Shown piece by piece: positions 46,307 through 52,882 of a DNA stretch of 64,000 nt; within the stretch, counting starts at the first letter, position 1; each line of letters begins with the position of its first letter. This DNA comes from Achromobacter aegrifaciens (lineage in GTDB: Bacteria; Pseudomonadota; Gammaproteobacteria; Burkholderiales; Burkholderiaceae_B): contig NZ_CADIJY010000012.1 in assembly GCF_902859735.1 (NCBI RefSeq), positions 1 to 64,000 on the forward strand. The letters run 5' to 3'. Below the pieces are notes generated by a model. It was given only the letters and a program-made list of their open reading frames with translations, made no database searches and was not told where the DNA came from. Both the position numbers and the translations under genes were made by a program.

Positions 46307-46549
46307 CTATCCCTCGATGCGCAGCAGGGGCTGTCCGGCTTCCACCGGCTCGCCGTCTTCCACCAGGATCTCGGCCACCACGCCGCCGGTGGGCGTTTCG
46401 ATCTGGTTGAACTGCTTCATGACCTCGACGATGCCGATCACGGCGCCGGCGGCGACCGTGGCGCCCCGCTCCACGAAGGGGGCAGCGTCGGGGCTGGGGC
46501 GGCGGTAGAAGGTTCCGGGCAGGGGGCTGGGAATATCGTGCAACGGCAT
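46307..46549 (-). CDS. Minimal biotin carboxyl carrier protein (80 residues)
   Basis: The protein is essentially one biotinyl domain without the Pro/Ala linker of AccB: PSPLPGTFYRRPSPDAAPFVERGATV, then the biotin-attachment site EVMKQFN with K45, then TPTGGVVAEILVEDGEPVEAGQPLLRIEG. The usual motif is EAMKM, so the residues flanking the lysine (V before M, Q after K) differ. It lies between pxpA and the biotin carboxylase in one operon and should carry carboxybiotin between the carboxylase and the PxpB/PxpC-type transferase. Confidence 0.88.
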   Translation of the reverse strand: MPLHDIPSPLPGTFYRRPSPDAAPFVERGATVAAGAVIGIVEVMKQFNQIETPTGGVVAEILVEDGEPVEAGQPLLRIEG

Positions 46550-46586
46550 GGTTTTCTCCTTGGAATGTCGTTCGGGCGGCAGGGGG

Positions 46587-47363
46587 TCAGGGGCCGGTCA
46601 CGCTGGGCGGCGCGATCCGGATACCGTGGGCTTCCAGCTTCTCGCGGGTGGCGCGCACCAGGGACAGGGCGCCGGGTGTGTCGCTGTGTATGCAGACGGA
46701 ATCGAAGTCGATGGGGATGTCCTTGCCTTCGACCGTGCGCACGCGGCCCTCGGTGCAGGCGCGCAGCACTTTTTCGGCGACCTGGGCGGGGTCCAGCGGC
46801 TGGGTGTAGCGGGTGAAGACGATGGAGCCGCTGGCGTCGTAGTCGCGGTCGGCGTAGAACTCGCGCACCACGGGCTGGTTCAGTTCGCGCGCCAGACGGT
46901 AGGTGACCGAGCTTTCCATGCAGTACAGCGCCAGCGTGGGCTCCAGCTCCTGCAGCGTTTCGATCAAACGGCGCGACAAGGCTTCGTCGCGGGCGGCCTG
47001 CATGTACAGCGCGCCATGCGGCTTCACGTGCTGCAGGCGCAGTCCGTGCAGTCGGGCGAATTCGCGCAGCGCGCCCAGTTGATAGACGATGTCGTGCACC
47101 AGCGCTTCAGCGCTTTCGCGCATGTCCCGCCGGCCGAAGCCGACCAGGTCGCGAAAGCCGGGATGGGCGCCGATGCAGACGCCGTGTTCGCGGGCCTGCA
47201 ACACCGTGCGGTTCATGATCCGCGGGTCGCCGGCATGGAATCCCGTGGCGATGTTGGCCGAACTGATCAAGGGCATGATCGCTTCGTCCACGCCGTCCCC
47301 GATGGTCCACGGGCCGAATCCTTCCCCCATGTCCGAGTTGAGGTCGATGCTGCGTTTGCTCAT
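46587..47363 (-). CDS. pxpA: LamB/YcsF family protein, 5-oxoprolinase subunit A type
   Basis: Starting at [19 protein letters not shown], with AAGGAG 9 nt upstream, the protein has 258 residues. Family motifs are [66 protein letters not shown] and [13 protein letters not shown], which line the amidohydrolase-like barrel of the lactam-opening subunit. It is the first gene of the minus-strand operon pxpA - biotin carrier - biotin carboxylase - pxpB - pxpC, divergent from a LysR-family gene. Confidence 0.92.
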   Translation of the reverse strand: MSKRSIDLNSDMGEGFGPWTIGDGVDEAIMPLISSANIATGFHAGDPRIMNRTVLQAREHGVCIGAHPGFRDLVGFGRRDMRESAEALVHDIVYQLGALREFARLHGLRLQHVKPHGALYMQAARDEALSRRLIETLQELEPTLALYCMESSVTYRLARELNQPVVREFYADRDYDASGSIVFTRYTQPLDPAQVAEKVLRACTEGRVRTVEGKDIPIDFDSVCIHSDTPGALSLVRATREKLEAHGIRIAPPSVTGP

Positions 47364-47440
47364 TGCCGGAGGCTCCTTGGCGTTGCTCGCCGCATTCGAC
47401 GCGGCGTGTGACGTGAACATTAGCCAAGGCCGAGGGGGAC

Positions 47441-47468
47441 AAAAAGATCTTTTTATTGATCGATCAAT
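47441..47468. promoter_or_regulatory. Two adjoining 14-bp perfect palindromes in the pxpA/lysR region
   Basis: AAAAAGATCTTTTT (47441-47454) is followed without gap by ATTGATCGATCAAT (47455-47468), both perfect. They lie 78-105 bp upstream of pxpA and are much more AT-rich than the surroundings, as expected for a control region shared by the divergent genes. Confidence 0.5.
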
Positions 47469-47572
47469 ATCTGTTTTTTAGATAACTATCCGTCGAATTG
47501 GCAGCATCGTTCCGACGTTTTTCCTATGAAAAATAAGGGATACCCCTGATAAGACGCATCGGATCGCAGAGA

Positions 47573-47588
47573 GAATATTCAGATATTC
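47573..47588. promoter_or_regulatory. Inverted repeat GAATAT-N4-ATATTC upstream of lysR
   Basis: This 16-bp symmetric site lies 38 bp before the LysR-family start codon. Half-site symmetry and position suit autoregulation by the LysR protein. Confidence 0.4.
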
Positions 47589-47625
47589 TGGGGTAAAGAT
47601 ATCGATTAAAAAGATAAGACCAGAC

Positions 47626-48537
47626 ATGTCGATTACCCTACGTCAGCTCAAATACTTCATCGCCGCAGCCGAACTGGGCCAGATTTCGCAGGCGGCAATC
47701 CAGCTGGCGATATCCCAGTCGGCCATCACCAGCGCCATCCGCGAACTGGAGGAGACAGTGGGCACGGCGCTGTTCCTGCGGGGCGCCCACGGCGTGACGC
47801 TGACTCACAGCGGCCGCACCTTCTTGAACCACGCCTACAACATCCTGTCGTCGGTCGACGAGGCCCTGCGCATGCCGGCGACGGCGGAAGAGGTCTCGGG
47901 CCGCCTGTTGCTGGCGGCGTCCTATACGGTGATCGGCTACTTCCTGCCGTATCACCTGCAGCGGCTGTCTCAGCTGTATCCGCGCCTGGACATCCAGCTG
48001 CACGAACTGAACCGCAGCGCCATCGAGGAAGGCCTGATCGCAAACCGCTATGACATGGCGGTGCTGCTGACCTCGAACGTCGCCAATCCGGATCTGGCGG
48101 TGGAGCATTTCTTCGGCTCGCCGCGACGCCTGTGGCTGCCGGCCAGGCATCCCTTGCTTGCGGCGGACGCCGTGACCCTGGAGGACGTCTCGCGCGAACC
48201 CTTCATCATGCTGACCGTGGACGAGGCGGCCTACACCGCCTTGCGCTACTGGAACGAAACTCCGTTCAAGCCCGACGTGCGGCTGCGCACCTCATCCGTC
48301 GAGGCGGTGCGCAGCATGGTGGCCAACGGCAGCGGCGTGGCCCTGCTGTCGGACATGGTCTACCGGCCCTGGTCGCTGGAGGGGCGGCGGATTGAAACGG
48401 TACAGCTCAAGGACCCGATTCCGCCCATGAACGTCGGGTTGGCCTGGCGCCGGGGCGCGGAAGTGTCGCCCGCCATGCAGGCGGTGCGGGACTATTTCCG
48501 GCATGCGTACATGGCGCAGCGGGGCGGGGCGGGCTGA
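47626..48537 (+). CDS. LysR-family transcriptional regulator
   Basis: The 303-residue protein starts MSITLRQLKYFIAAAELGQISQAAIQLAISQSAITSAIRELEE, a typical LysR helix-turn-helix, followed by LFLRGAHGVTLTHSGRTFLNHAYNILSSVDEAL (linker helix) and a two-lobed effector domain. It is divergent from pxpA across a 262-bp AT-rich region containing several palindromes, so it most likely controls the biotin carboxylase/Pxp operon. It is convergent with the acyl-CoA dehydrogenase, 13 bp apart. Confidence 0.92.
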   Translation: MSITLRQLKYFIAAAELGQISQAAIQLAISQSAITSAIRELEETVGTALFLRGAHGVTLTHSGRTFLNHAYNILSSVDEALRMPATAEEVSGRLLLAASYTVIGYFLPYHLQRLSQLYPRLDIQLHELNRSAIEEGLIANRYDMAVLLTSNVANPDLAVEHFFGSPRRLWLPARHPLLAADAVTLEDVSREPFIMLTVDEAAYTALRYWNETPFKPDVRLRTSSVEAVRSMVANGSGVALLSDMVYRPWSLEGRRIETVQLKDPIPPMNVGLAWRRGAEVSPAMQAVRDYFRHAYMAQRGGAG

Positions 48538-48550
48538 ACGCGGACCGGCG

Positions 48551-49711
48551 CTACGCCCGCTTGCCGGGATGTATGCCCATGGTCTTCGCGATGACTTCCA
48601 GCATGATCTCGTTGGCGCCGCCGCCGATGGCCGTCTGCCTCAGGTCGCGATAGGCGCGAGAGATCCAGTTCTCGTTCATGACGCCCTGGCCGCCCCAGAA
48701 CTGCAGGCATTCGTTGGGAATCTTCATGGACAGCTTGCCAGCGTAGTACTTCGCCATGGAGGCGAACTGGGCGATGTCCTGGCCGTCCAGGTATTGCTCG
48801 ATGGCACGGTACAGCAGAGAGCGCAGTGCCTGGATCTCGGTCTGCATTTCGGCGAGCTTGTGGTAGACCACCTGATTGGACAGGATTGTGCCGCCGAACA
48901 CTTGCCTCTGGCCGGCGTATTCGATGGTCTCTTCGATGGCCCGCTCCATCGACCGCATGCTGCGCGCCGCGACGAACATGCGTTCTTCCTGGAACTGCTC
49001 CATCTGGTAGATGAAGCCCATGTTCTCTTCGCCGATGCGGTTGCTGACTGGTACCCGCACGTCGTCGAAGAACAGTTCGGCCGTATCGGAGGCGCGCAGC
49101 ACCAGCTTGTCCAGCTTGCGCGACACGCTGACGCCGGGAGCGTTCAATGGCACGATGATGAGCGATTTGTTCTTGTGCGGTCCGCCGTCCTGCGAGGTAT
49201 TGCACAGCAGGCAGATCCAGTCGCCCTGTACGCCATTGGTGATCCACATCTTCGATCCGTTGATGACGTAGTCGTCGCCGTCGCGCCGCGCCCAGGTCTT
49301 TATCTGCGACACGTCCGAGCCTGCCGAGGCTTCGCTTACGCCGATGCAGCCGACCAGATCTCCCGCGATGGTGGGCGCCAGGTAGGCGCGCTTGAGCGCA
49401 TCGCTGCCGTGATGCGCCAAGGCCGGAGTGCACATCGTGCTTTGCACGCCGATGGCCGAGGTCAGCCCGCTGGACCGGACTTCGCCCAGGGTCTCGGCGA
49501 AGACCATTTCGTAGCTGAAATCCAGCTCCATGCCACCATACTCGGCAGCCTTTCCTATGCCCAGCAGCCCGGCGGATCCGAAGGCCTTCATCACGCGGTG
49601 CGCAGGGAAAATCTGCTCGGCCTCCCACTCGTCCAGATAGGGGTCCAGGTGTTCGGCGATGATGCGGCGGGTGGTCCGTTCGAGTTCGCGATGCTCGTGG
49701 GTCAGGTGCAT
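48551..49711 (-). CDS. Acyl-CoA dehydrogenase (last gene of the aldolase-type operon)
   Basis: The 386-residue flavoprotein has the three-domain ACAD pattern: N-terminal helices (HLTHEHRELERTTRRIIAEHLDP), CIGVSEASAGSDVSQIKTWARRDGDDYVINGSKMWITNG, and C-terminal QFWGGQGVMNENWISRAYRDLRQTAIGGGANEIMLEVIAK. At the usual catalytic glutamate position (the E of EGT in medium-chain enzymes) it has GGG, so the base is probably the helix-G glutamate, as in isovaleryl-CoA or long-chain enzymes (QFQEERMFVAARS). It oxidises an acyl-CoA to the 2-enoyl-CoA and passes electrons to ETF. Confidence 0.92.
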   Translation of the reverse strand: MHLTHEHRELERTTRRIIAEHLDPYLDEWEAEQIFPAHRVMKAFGSAGLLGIGKAAEYGGMELDFSYEMVFAETLGEVRSSGLTSAIGVQSTMCTPALAHHGSDALKRAYLAPTIAGDLVGCIGVSEASAGSDVSQIKTWARRDGDDYVINGSKMWITNGVQGDWICLLCNTSQDGGPHKNKSLIIVPLNAPGVSVSRKLDKLVLRASDTAELFFDDVRVPVSNRIGEENMGFIYQMEQFQEERMFVAARSMRSMERAIEETIEYAGQRQVFGGTILSNQVVYHKLAEMQTEIQALRSLLYRAIEQYLDGQDIAQFASMAKYYAGKLSMKIPNECLQFWGGQGVMNENWISRAYRDLRQTAIGGGANEIMLEVIAKTMGIHPGKRA

Positions 49712-49728
49712 GGCTGTTTCCGGTTGGT

Positions 49729-50121
49729 TCAGTTGGCTGCCGGTGCGCCGGCGTCGGCTAGCGTGACGTGGCCGGCGATCAGCGCGACGCCGCCGGCATC
49801 TCTTACCCAGACGTCATATCTCCCTGGTGCATCGGCCACGCATTGGCCGCCTGCGGTGATGAGGCCGCCGGCATGCAGCGGCTTGAGAAAGCGGATGTCC
49901 AGGTCGAATCGTTCCAGCGCCGCGGCACCGAAGCTGCGCGCCAGCGATTGCCAGATCAGGTTGACCGACAGCGTGCCGTGGGCGATGGTGCCGCCCATGG
50001 GCGTGGCCGAGGCGAATGCCGGATCTACGTGCAGGGGATTGAAGTCGTTGGTCAGTTCGGCATAAAGATCGATGTCCGCCTGAGTGACCTTCATGGATAC
50101 TTCTTCCAGTGTAGGCGTCAT
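49729..50121 (-). CDS. MaoC-family (R)-specific enoyl-CoA hydratase-like protein
   Basis: The 130-residue single-hotdog protein carries the hydratase-2 motif TNDFNPLHVDPAFAS with D26 and H31, the catalytic pair. GGTIAHGTLSVNLIWQSLARSF also fits the family. A second start at MKVTQADIDLYAEL nine codons in has the better ribosome-binding site (GGAAGAA) and may be the real one. It lies 8 bp after the degenerate hotdog gene; by analogy with ChsH1/ChsH2 the two may form a heteromeric hydratase in which only this chain is catalytic. Confidence 0.88.
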   Translation of the reverse strand: MTPTLEEVSMKVTQADIDLYAELTNDFNPLHVDPAFASATPMGGTIAHGTLSVNLIWQSLARSFGAAALERFDLDIRFLKPLHAGGLITAGGQCVADAPGRYDVWVRDAGGVALIAGHVTLADAGAPAAN

Positions 50122-50129
50122 GGTGTGTC

Positions 50130-50525
50130 CTAGGCAGCCCAGATCAGATTCATTCGGCCGGTATAGAGGGGGCGTCCAGTTGCGCCCTCGCCAGCGACTT
50201 CAAGTCGTAGATAGCGACGTTCGCCCCGCATTTCCTTGTCCAGGCAGCGCACCGTGGAACGTACGCGTTCGCCAGAGCGCGGCAGCCCTTGGACGCAAAG
50301 CGCTTGCCGCGCATGGATGTTGCCGGGCGGGCGCGGCGTCACCACGTTCAGGTAGGCGCGCATCATCAGCGCGACGGCCAGGCCGGCCTGCCTGGCCGGT
50401 GCGTCCTGCGCGTGCTGGCCGAACAGGCGTTCCCAGAGCGCCAGCAGCCTCGCGTCGAGCGGCTCTTCCCATTCGCCCAGCACGGAACCAGGGGTAAAGC
50501 TGTCATAGGTATACAGCGCGCTCAT
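50130..50525 (-). CDS. Degenerate hotdog (MaoC-like) protein without catalytic residues
   Basis: The 131-residue protein starts MSALYTYDSFTPGSVLGEW and has the hotdog pattern of a long helix (AGLAVALMMRAYLNVVTPRPPGNIHARQAL) followed by strands (RYLRLEVAGEGATGRPLYTGRMNLIWA). The DxNPxH hydratase motif is absent. Its position between a DUF35 gene (4-bp overlap) and an intact MaoC gene suggests a structural partner chain, comparable with the hotdog half of ChsH2. Assignment to the fold is by pattern only. Confidence 0.65.
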   Translation of the reverse strand: MSALYTYDSFTPGSVLGEWEEPLDARLLALWERLFGQHAQDAPARQAGLAVALMMRAYLNVVTPRPPGNIHARQALCVQGLPRSGERVRSTVRCLDKEMRGERRYLRLEVAGEGATGRPLYTGRMNLIWAA

Positions 50526-50923
50526 GGCGTCTCCGGTTCGGCAATCGGGAGCAGGTGGTCGCCGCGGGGCTCGAATCCGATCCGCACCCGCTGGCCGATG
50601 GCGAGCGGCGAGTTGGCGTCATTGCGGGTGTTGACCATCAAGCGGAATCCCTCGTCCAGGTCGACCAGAGCGATTACATAGGGCGCTTCGGCCTTGAAGG
50701 CCGCGTTCGGTGCACGATGCACCGTGGTATGGCTGAGCACGGTGCCCAGTCCGGCGGATTCGTTCCACTTCAGCTGCTGTCCGTGGCAATGAGTGCAGAC
50801 ACTGCGCGGAATGCGCTGCACCGCGCGGCATTCGCCGCAGGTCTGGTAGCGCAGCTTGCGGTCGCGGCAACCTTGCCAGAAAGGCTGCGTTTCCGCGGTG
50901 GGGCGTATGGAGGGCTTTTCCAT
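50522..50923 (-). CDS. DUF35 zinc-ribbon/OB-fold acyl-CoA-associated protein
   Basis: Starting at MEKPSIRPTAETQPFWQGCRD the protein has 133 residues. An N-terminal helix is followed by a rubredoxin-like zinc ribbon with C29, C32, C43 and C46 and then an OB-fold domain (GTVLSHTTVHRAPNAAFKAEAPYVIALVDLDEGFRLMVN). Such proteins partner thiolase-like enzymes and hydratases. A long in-frame extension upstream runs antisense-like through the thiolase gene and was rejected. The stop of the thiolase-like gene is one base from this start, and the hotdog gene overlaps its end by 4 bp. Confidence 0.9.
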   Translation of the reverse strand: MEKPSIRPTAETQPFWQGCRDRKLRYQTCGECRAVQRIPRSVCTHCHGQQLKWNESAGLGTVLSHTTVHRAPNAAFKAEAPYVIALVDLDEGFRLMVNTRNDANSPLAIGQRVRIGFEPRGDHLLPIAEPETP

Positions 50924-50924
50924 T

Positions 50925-52076
50925 TCAGGCGGCTCCCAGGATGAGTGAGCAGTGGGCGGAAAGGATGCCGCCGTCTCCGTGCACGAAGGCCAGGTTGGCG
51001 CCATCCACCTGGCGGGCATCCGCCTGGCCGCGCAATTGATGGACGGCCTCGACCGCATGGAACATGCCGCCGGCCGCGCCGGAGTGGCCATAGGACAGCA
51101 GGCCGCCATGGGTATTGCAGGGCAGGGCGCCGCCCAGGCCCAACTGGCCTTGCAGGGCGGCGGGCCCGGCTTCGCCGCGCGCAAAGAATCCAATGGATTC
51201 AAGTTCGACCAGCAAGGTGATGGTGAACGAGTCGTAGATGAGAGCGACGTCGATGTCGGCGGGCTTCAGGCCGGCCGCCGCGAACGCGCGTGCCGACGAG
51301 GCCTTGCAGCCGAAATCGACCAGGCTGGGTGCGGACACGATATGTTCGTGCGTGTGGCCCTGGCCCGCACCCAGGATCTCCACGGCACGGTGGCTGGTGT
51401 TGGTGGCAGGACGGCGGCTGACCACCAGCGCCGCGCCGCCGTCGGAAACCAGGCAGCAGTCCAGCATGCGCAGGGGCGCGCTGATCTCGCGCGAGTTCAA
51501 CACGTCCTCAATGGAGATCGGCTCGCGCTTGTGGGCCTTGGGATGCCGGCCGGCATGGCGGCGGTGCTCCACGGCGATTGCTGCCAGGTGCTCGGATGTC
51601 ACACCGTAATCGTGCATGTAGCGTTGCGCAACCAGCGCATAGGAAGCGGGCACGCTGATGCCGAAGGGGCGCTCGAACTGCGGGTGGCCGACCTCGGCCA
51701 GCGCCGCCACCGCGCCGTCGCGGGACAGCCCCGTCAGACGGTTGTCGCCCGCGACGACCAGGACGTGGTTGCACTGGCCGCTGGCCACCAGGGCGGCCGC
51801 CTGCATGACCATGATGCAGGCGCTGGCGCCGCCGGCCTGTATCGCGGTGCAGAAGTTCGGACTCAGGCCCGCGTATTCGCAGAACACGGAACCGAGCATC
51901 AGGTGCGGCTCGGTAAAGGAATAGGCGCACAACACGCCGTCGATGTCGGCGGGGTCCAGGCCCGCGTCGCGTATCGCGCCGAATGCCGCTTCCGCGTGCA
52001 GGCCCATGCAACTGGAACCTGGCAGTTCGCCAACGCGTGTGTCGCAGGCGCCAGTGATGTAGGCGTTCATGCTCAT
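50925..52076 (-). CDS. Thiolase-fold protein of the SCP-x/Ltp2 (aldolase-like) type
   Basis: The 383-residue protein has the thiolase fold (VLVVAGDNRLTGL, SDGGAALVVSRR, NTHGGLLSYGHSGAAGG, FVHGDGGILSAH). Where thiolases have the nucleophilic cysteine it reads IQAGGASAC, with glycine at the key position (G82/G83). The second cysteine motif (CxGGG) is replaced by VHGDGG. The histidine of the GH motif (H331) remains. Such enzymes with a DUF35 partner include Ltp2, a retro-aldolase in steroid side-chain degradation. Y281 (YDSFT) and Y329 (SYGH) are candidate catalytic tyrosines by analogy. It overlaps the crotonase by 4 bp. Confidence 0.88.
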   Translation of the reverse strand: MSMNAYITGACDTRVGELPGSSCMGLHAEAAFGAIRDAGLDPADIDGVLCAYSFTEPHLMLGSVFCEYAGLSPNFCTAIQAGGASACIMVMQAAALVASGQCNHVLVVAGDNRLTGLSRDGAVAALAEVGHPQFERPFGISVPASYALVAQRYMHDYGVTSEHLAAIAVEHRRHAGRHPKAHKREPISIEDVLNSREISAPLRMLDCCLVSDGGAALVVSRRPATNTSHRAVEILGAGQGHTHEHIVSAPSLVDFGCKASSARAFAAAGLKPADIDVALIYDSFTITLLVELESIGFFARGEAGPAALQGQLGLGGALPCNTHGGLLSYGHSGAAGGMFHAVEAVHQLRGQADARQVDGANLAFVHGDGGILSAHCSLILGAA

Positions 52077-52882
52077 GCGGCGCCGTCCTTGCCGGGCTTG
52101 GCGGACCAGTTGAATGCGAGGGGCTGCTTGTCCAGGAAGCGCGCCACGGCGTCGTCGTGGTAGACCGTGTGCAGAGCCAGCGCCTGGGCATGGGCCTCCA
52201 GTTCGGCCAGCGTGTTCTGGTCCAGGTTGAAGGAGCGGTTGAGTATGTTCTTCGACATGCCCAGCGCTTCGGTCGATGCGGCATGGAATCGGGCGGCAAG
52301 CGCCAATGCCTCGTCCAGCAGGGATTGCGGCGGGACGATGCGGTACAGGATGCCGAGGGCGCGCGCTTCTTCGGCGTCCACTTCGCGTGCCGAGAACACG
52401 AGTTCCTTGGCGCGCTGAAGGCCGACGATGCGCGGCAACAGGAAAAAGCCGCCCAGGTCCGGCACTAGGCCGATGCGTCCGAAAACGGCACAGAACCGCG
52501 CGCCCGGCGTGCCCAGGATGAAATCGCAGGCCAATGCCAGATTGAAGCCCGCGCCGAAGGCGGGGCCGTCCACCGCGGCAATGACGGGCTTTTCCAGATT
52601 GACCAGCTCATGGAACCAGGTGTGCAGACGGCGTATGCGATCCCGGTCCTTGTACACAGGCCGTTTGGCCTCGGACAGCGATTTCAGATCGCCGCCCGCA
52701 CAGAACACGCCCTGGGCGCCCGTGATGACCACGGCTTTGACCGTGTCGTCGTCGCGCGCTTGAAGCACGGCTTCGGCCAGGCTTTGGCGCACCTCGAGAT
52801 CGAAGGCGTTGCGTCGTTCGGGACGGTTCAGGGTGATGAGGAGTGTCGCGCCGCGGCGCTCGCGCAGGACATAGTCGGTCAT
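52073..52882 (-). CDS. Crotonase-family enzyme lacking both hydratase glutamates
   Basis: Starting at MTDYVLRERRGATLLITLNRP the protein has 269 residues. The crotonase oxyanion-hole segments FCAGGDL and GPAFGAGFNLAL are present. At the two catalytic glutamates of enoyl-CoA hydratase it has N114 and F134, while D142 in GLVPDLGG matches the aspartate used by PaaG-type isomerases. An isomerase or hydrolase role is therefore likelier than hydration. It overlaps the upstream acyl-CoA dehydrogenase and the downstream thiolase-like gene by 4 bp each. Confidence 0.88.
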   Translation of the reverse strand: MTDYVLRERRGATLLITLNRPERRNAFDLEVRQSLAEAVLQARDDDTVKAVVITGAQGVFCAGGDLKSLSEAKRPVYKDRDRIRRLHTWFHELVNLEKPVIAAVDGPAFGAGFNLALACDFILGTPGARFCAVFGRIGLVPDLGGFFLLPRIVGLQRAKELVFSAREVDAEEARALGILYRIVPPQSLLDEALALAARFHAASTEALGMSKNILNRSFNLDQNTLAELEAHAQALALHTVYHDDAVARFLDKQPLAFNWSAKPGKDGAA

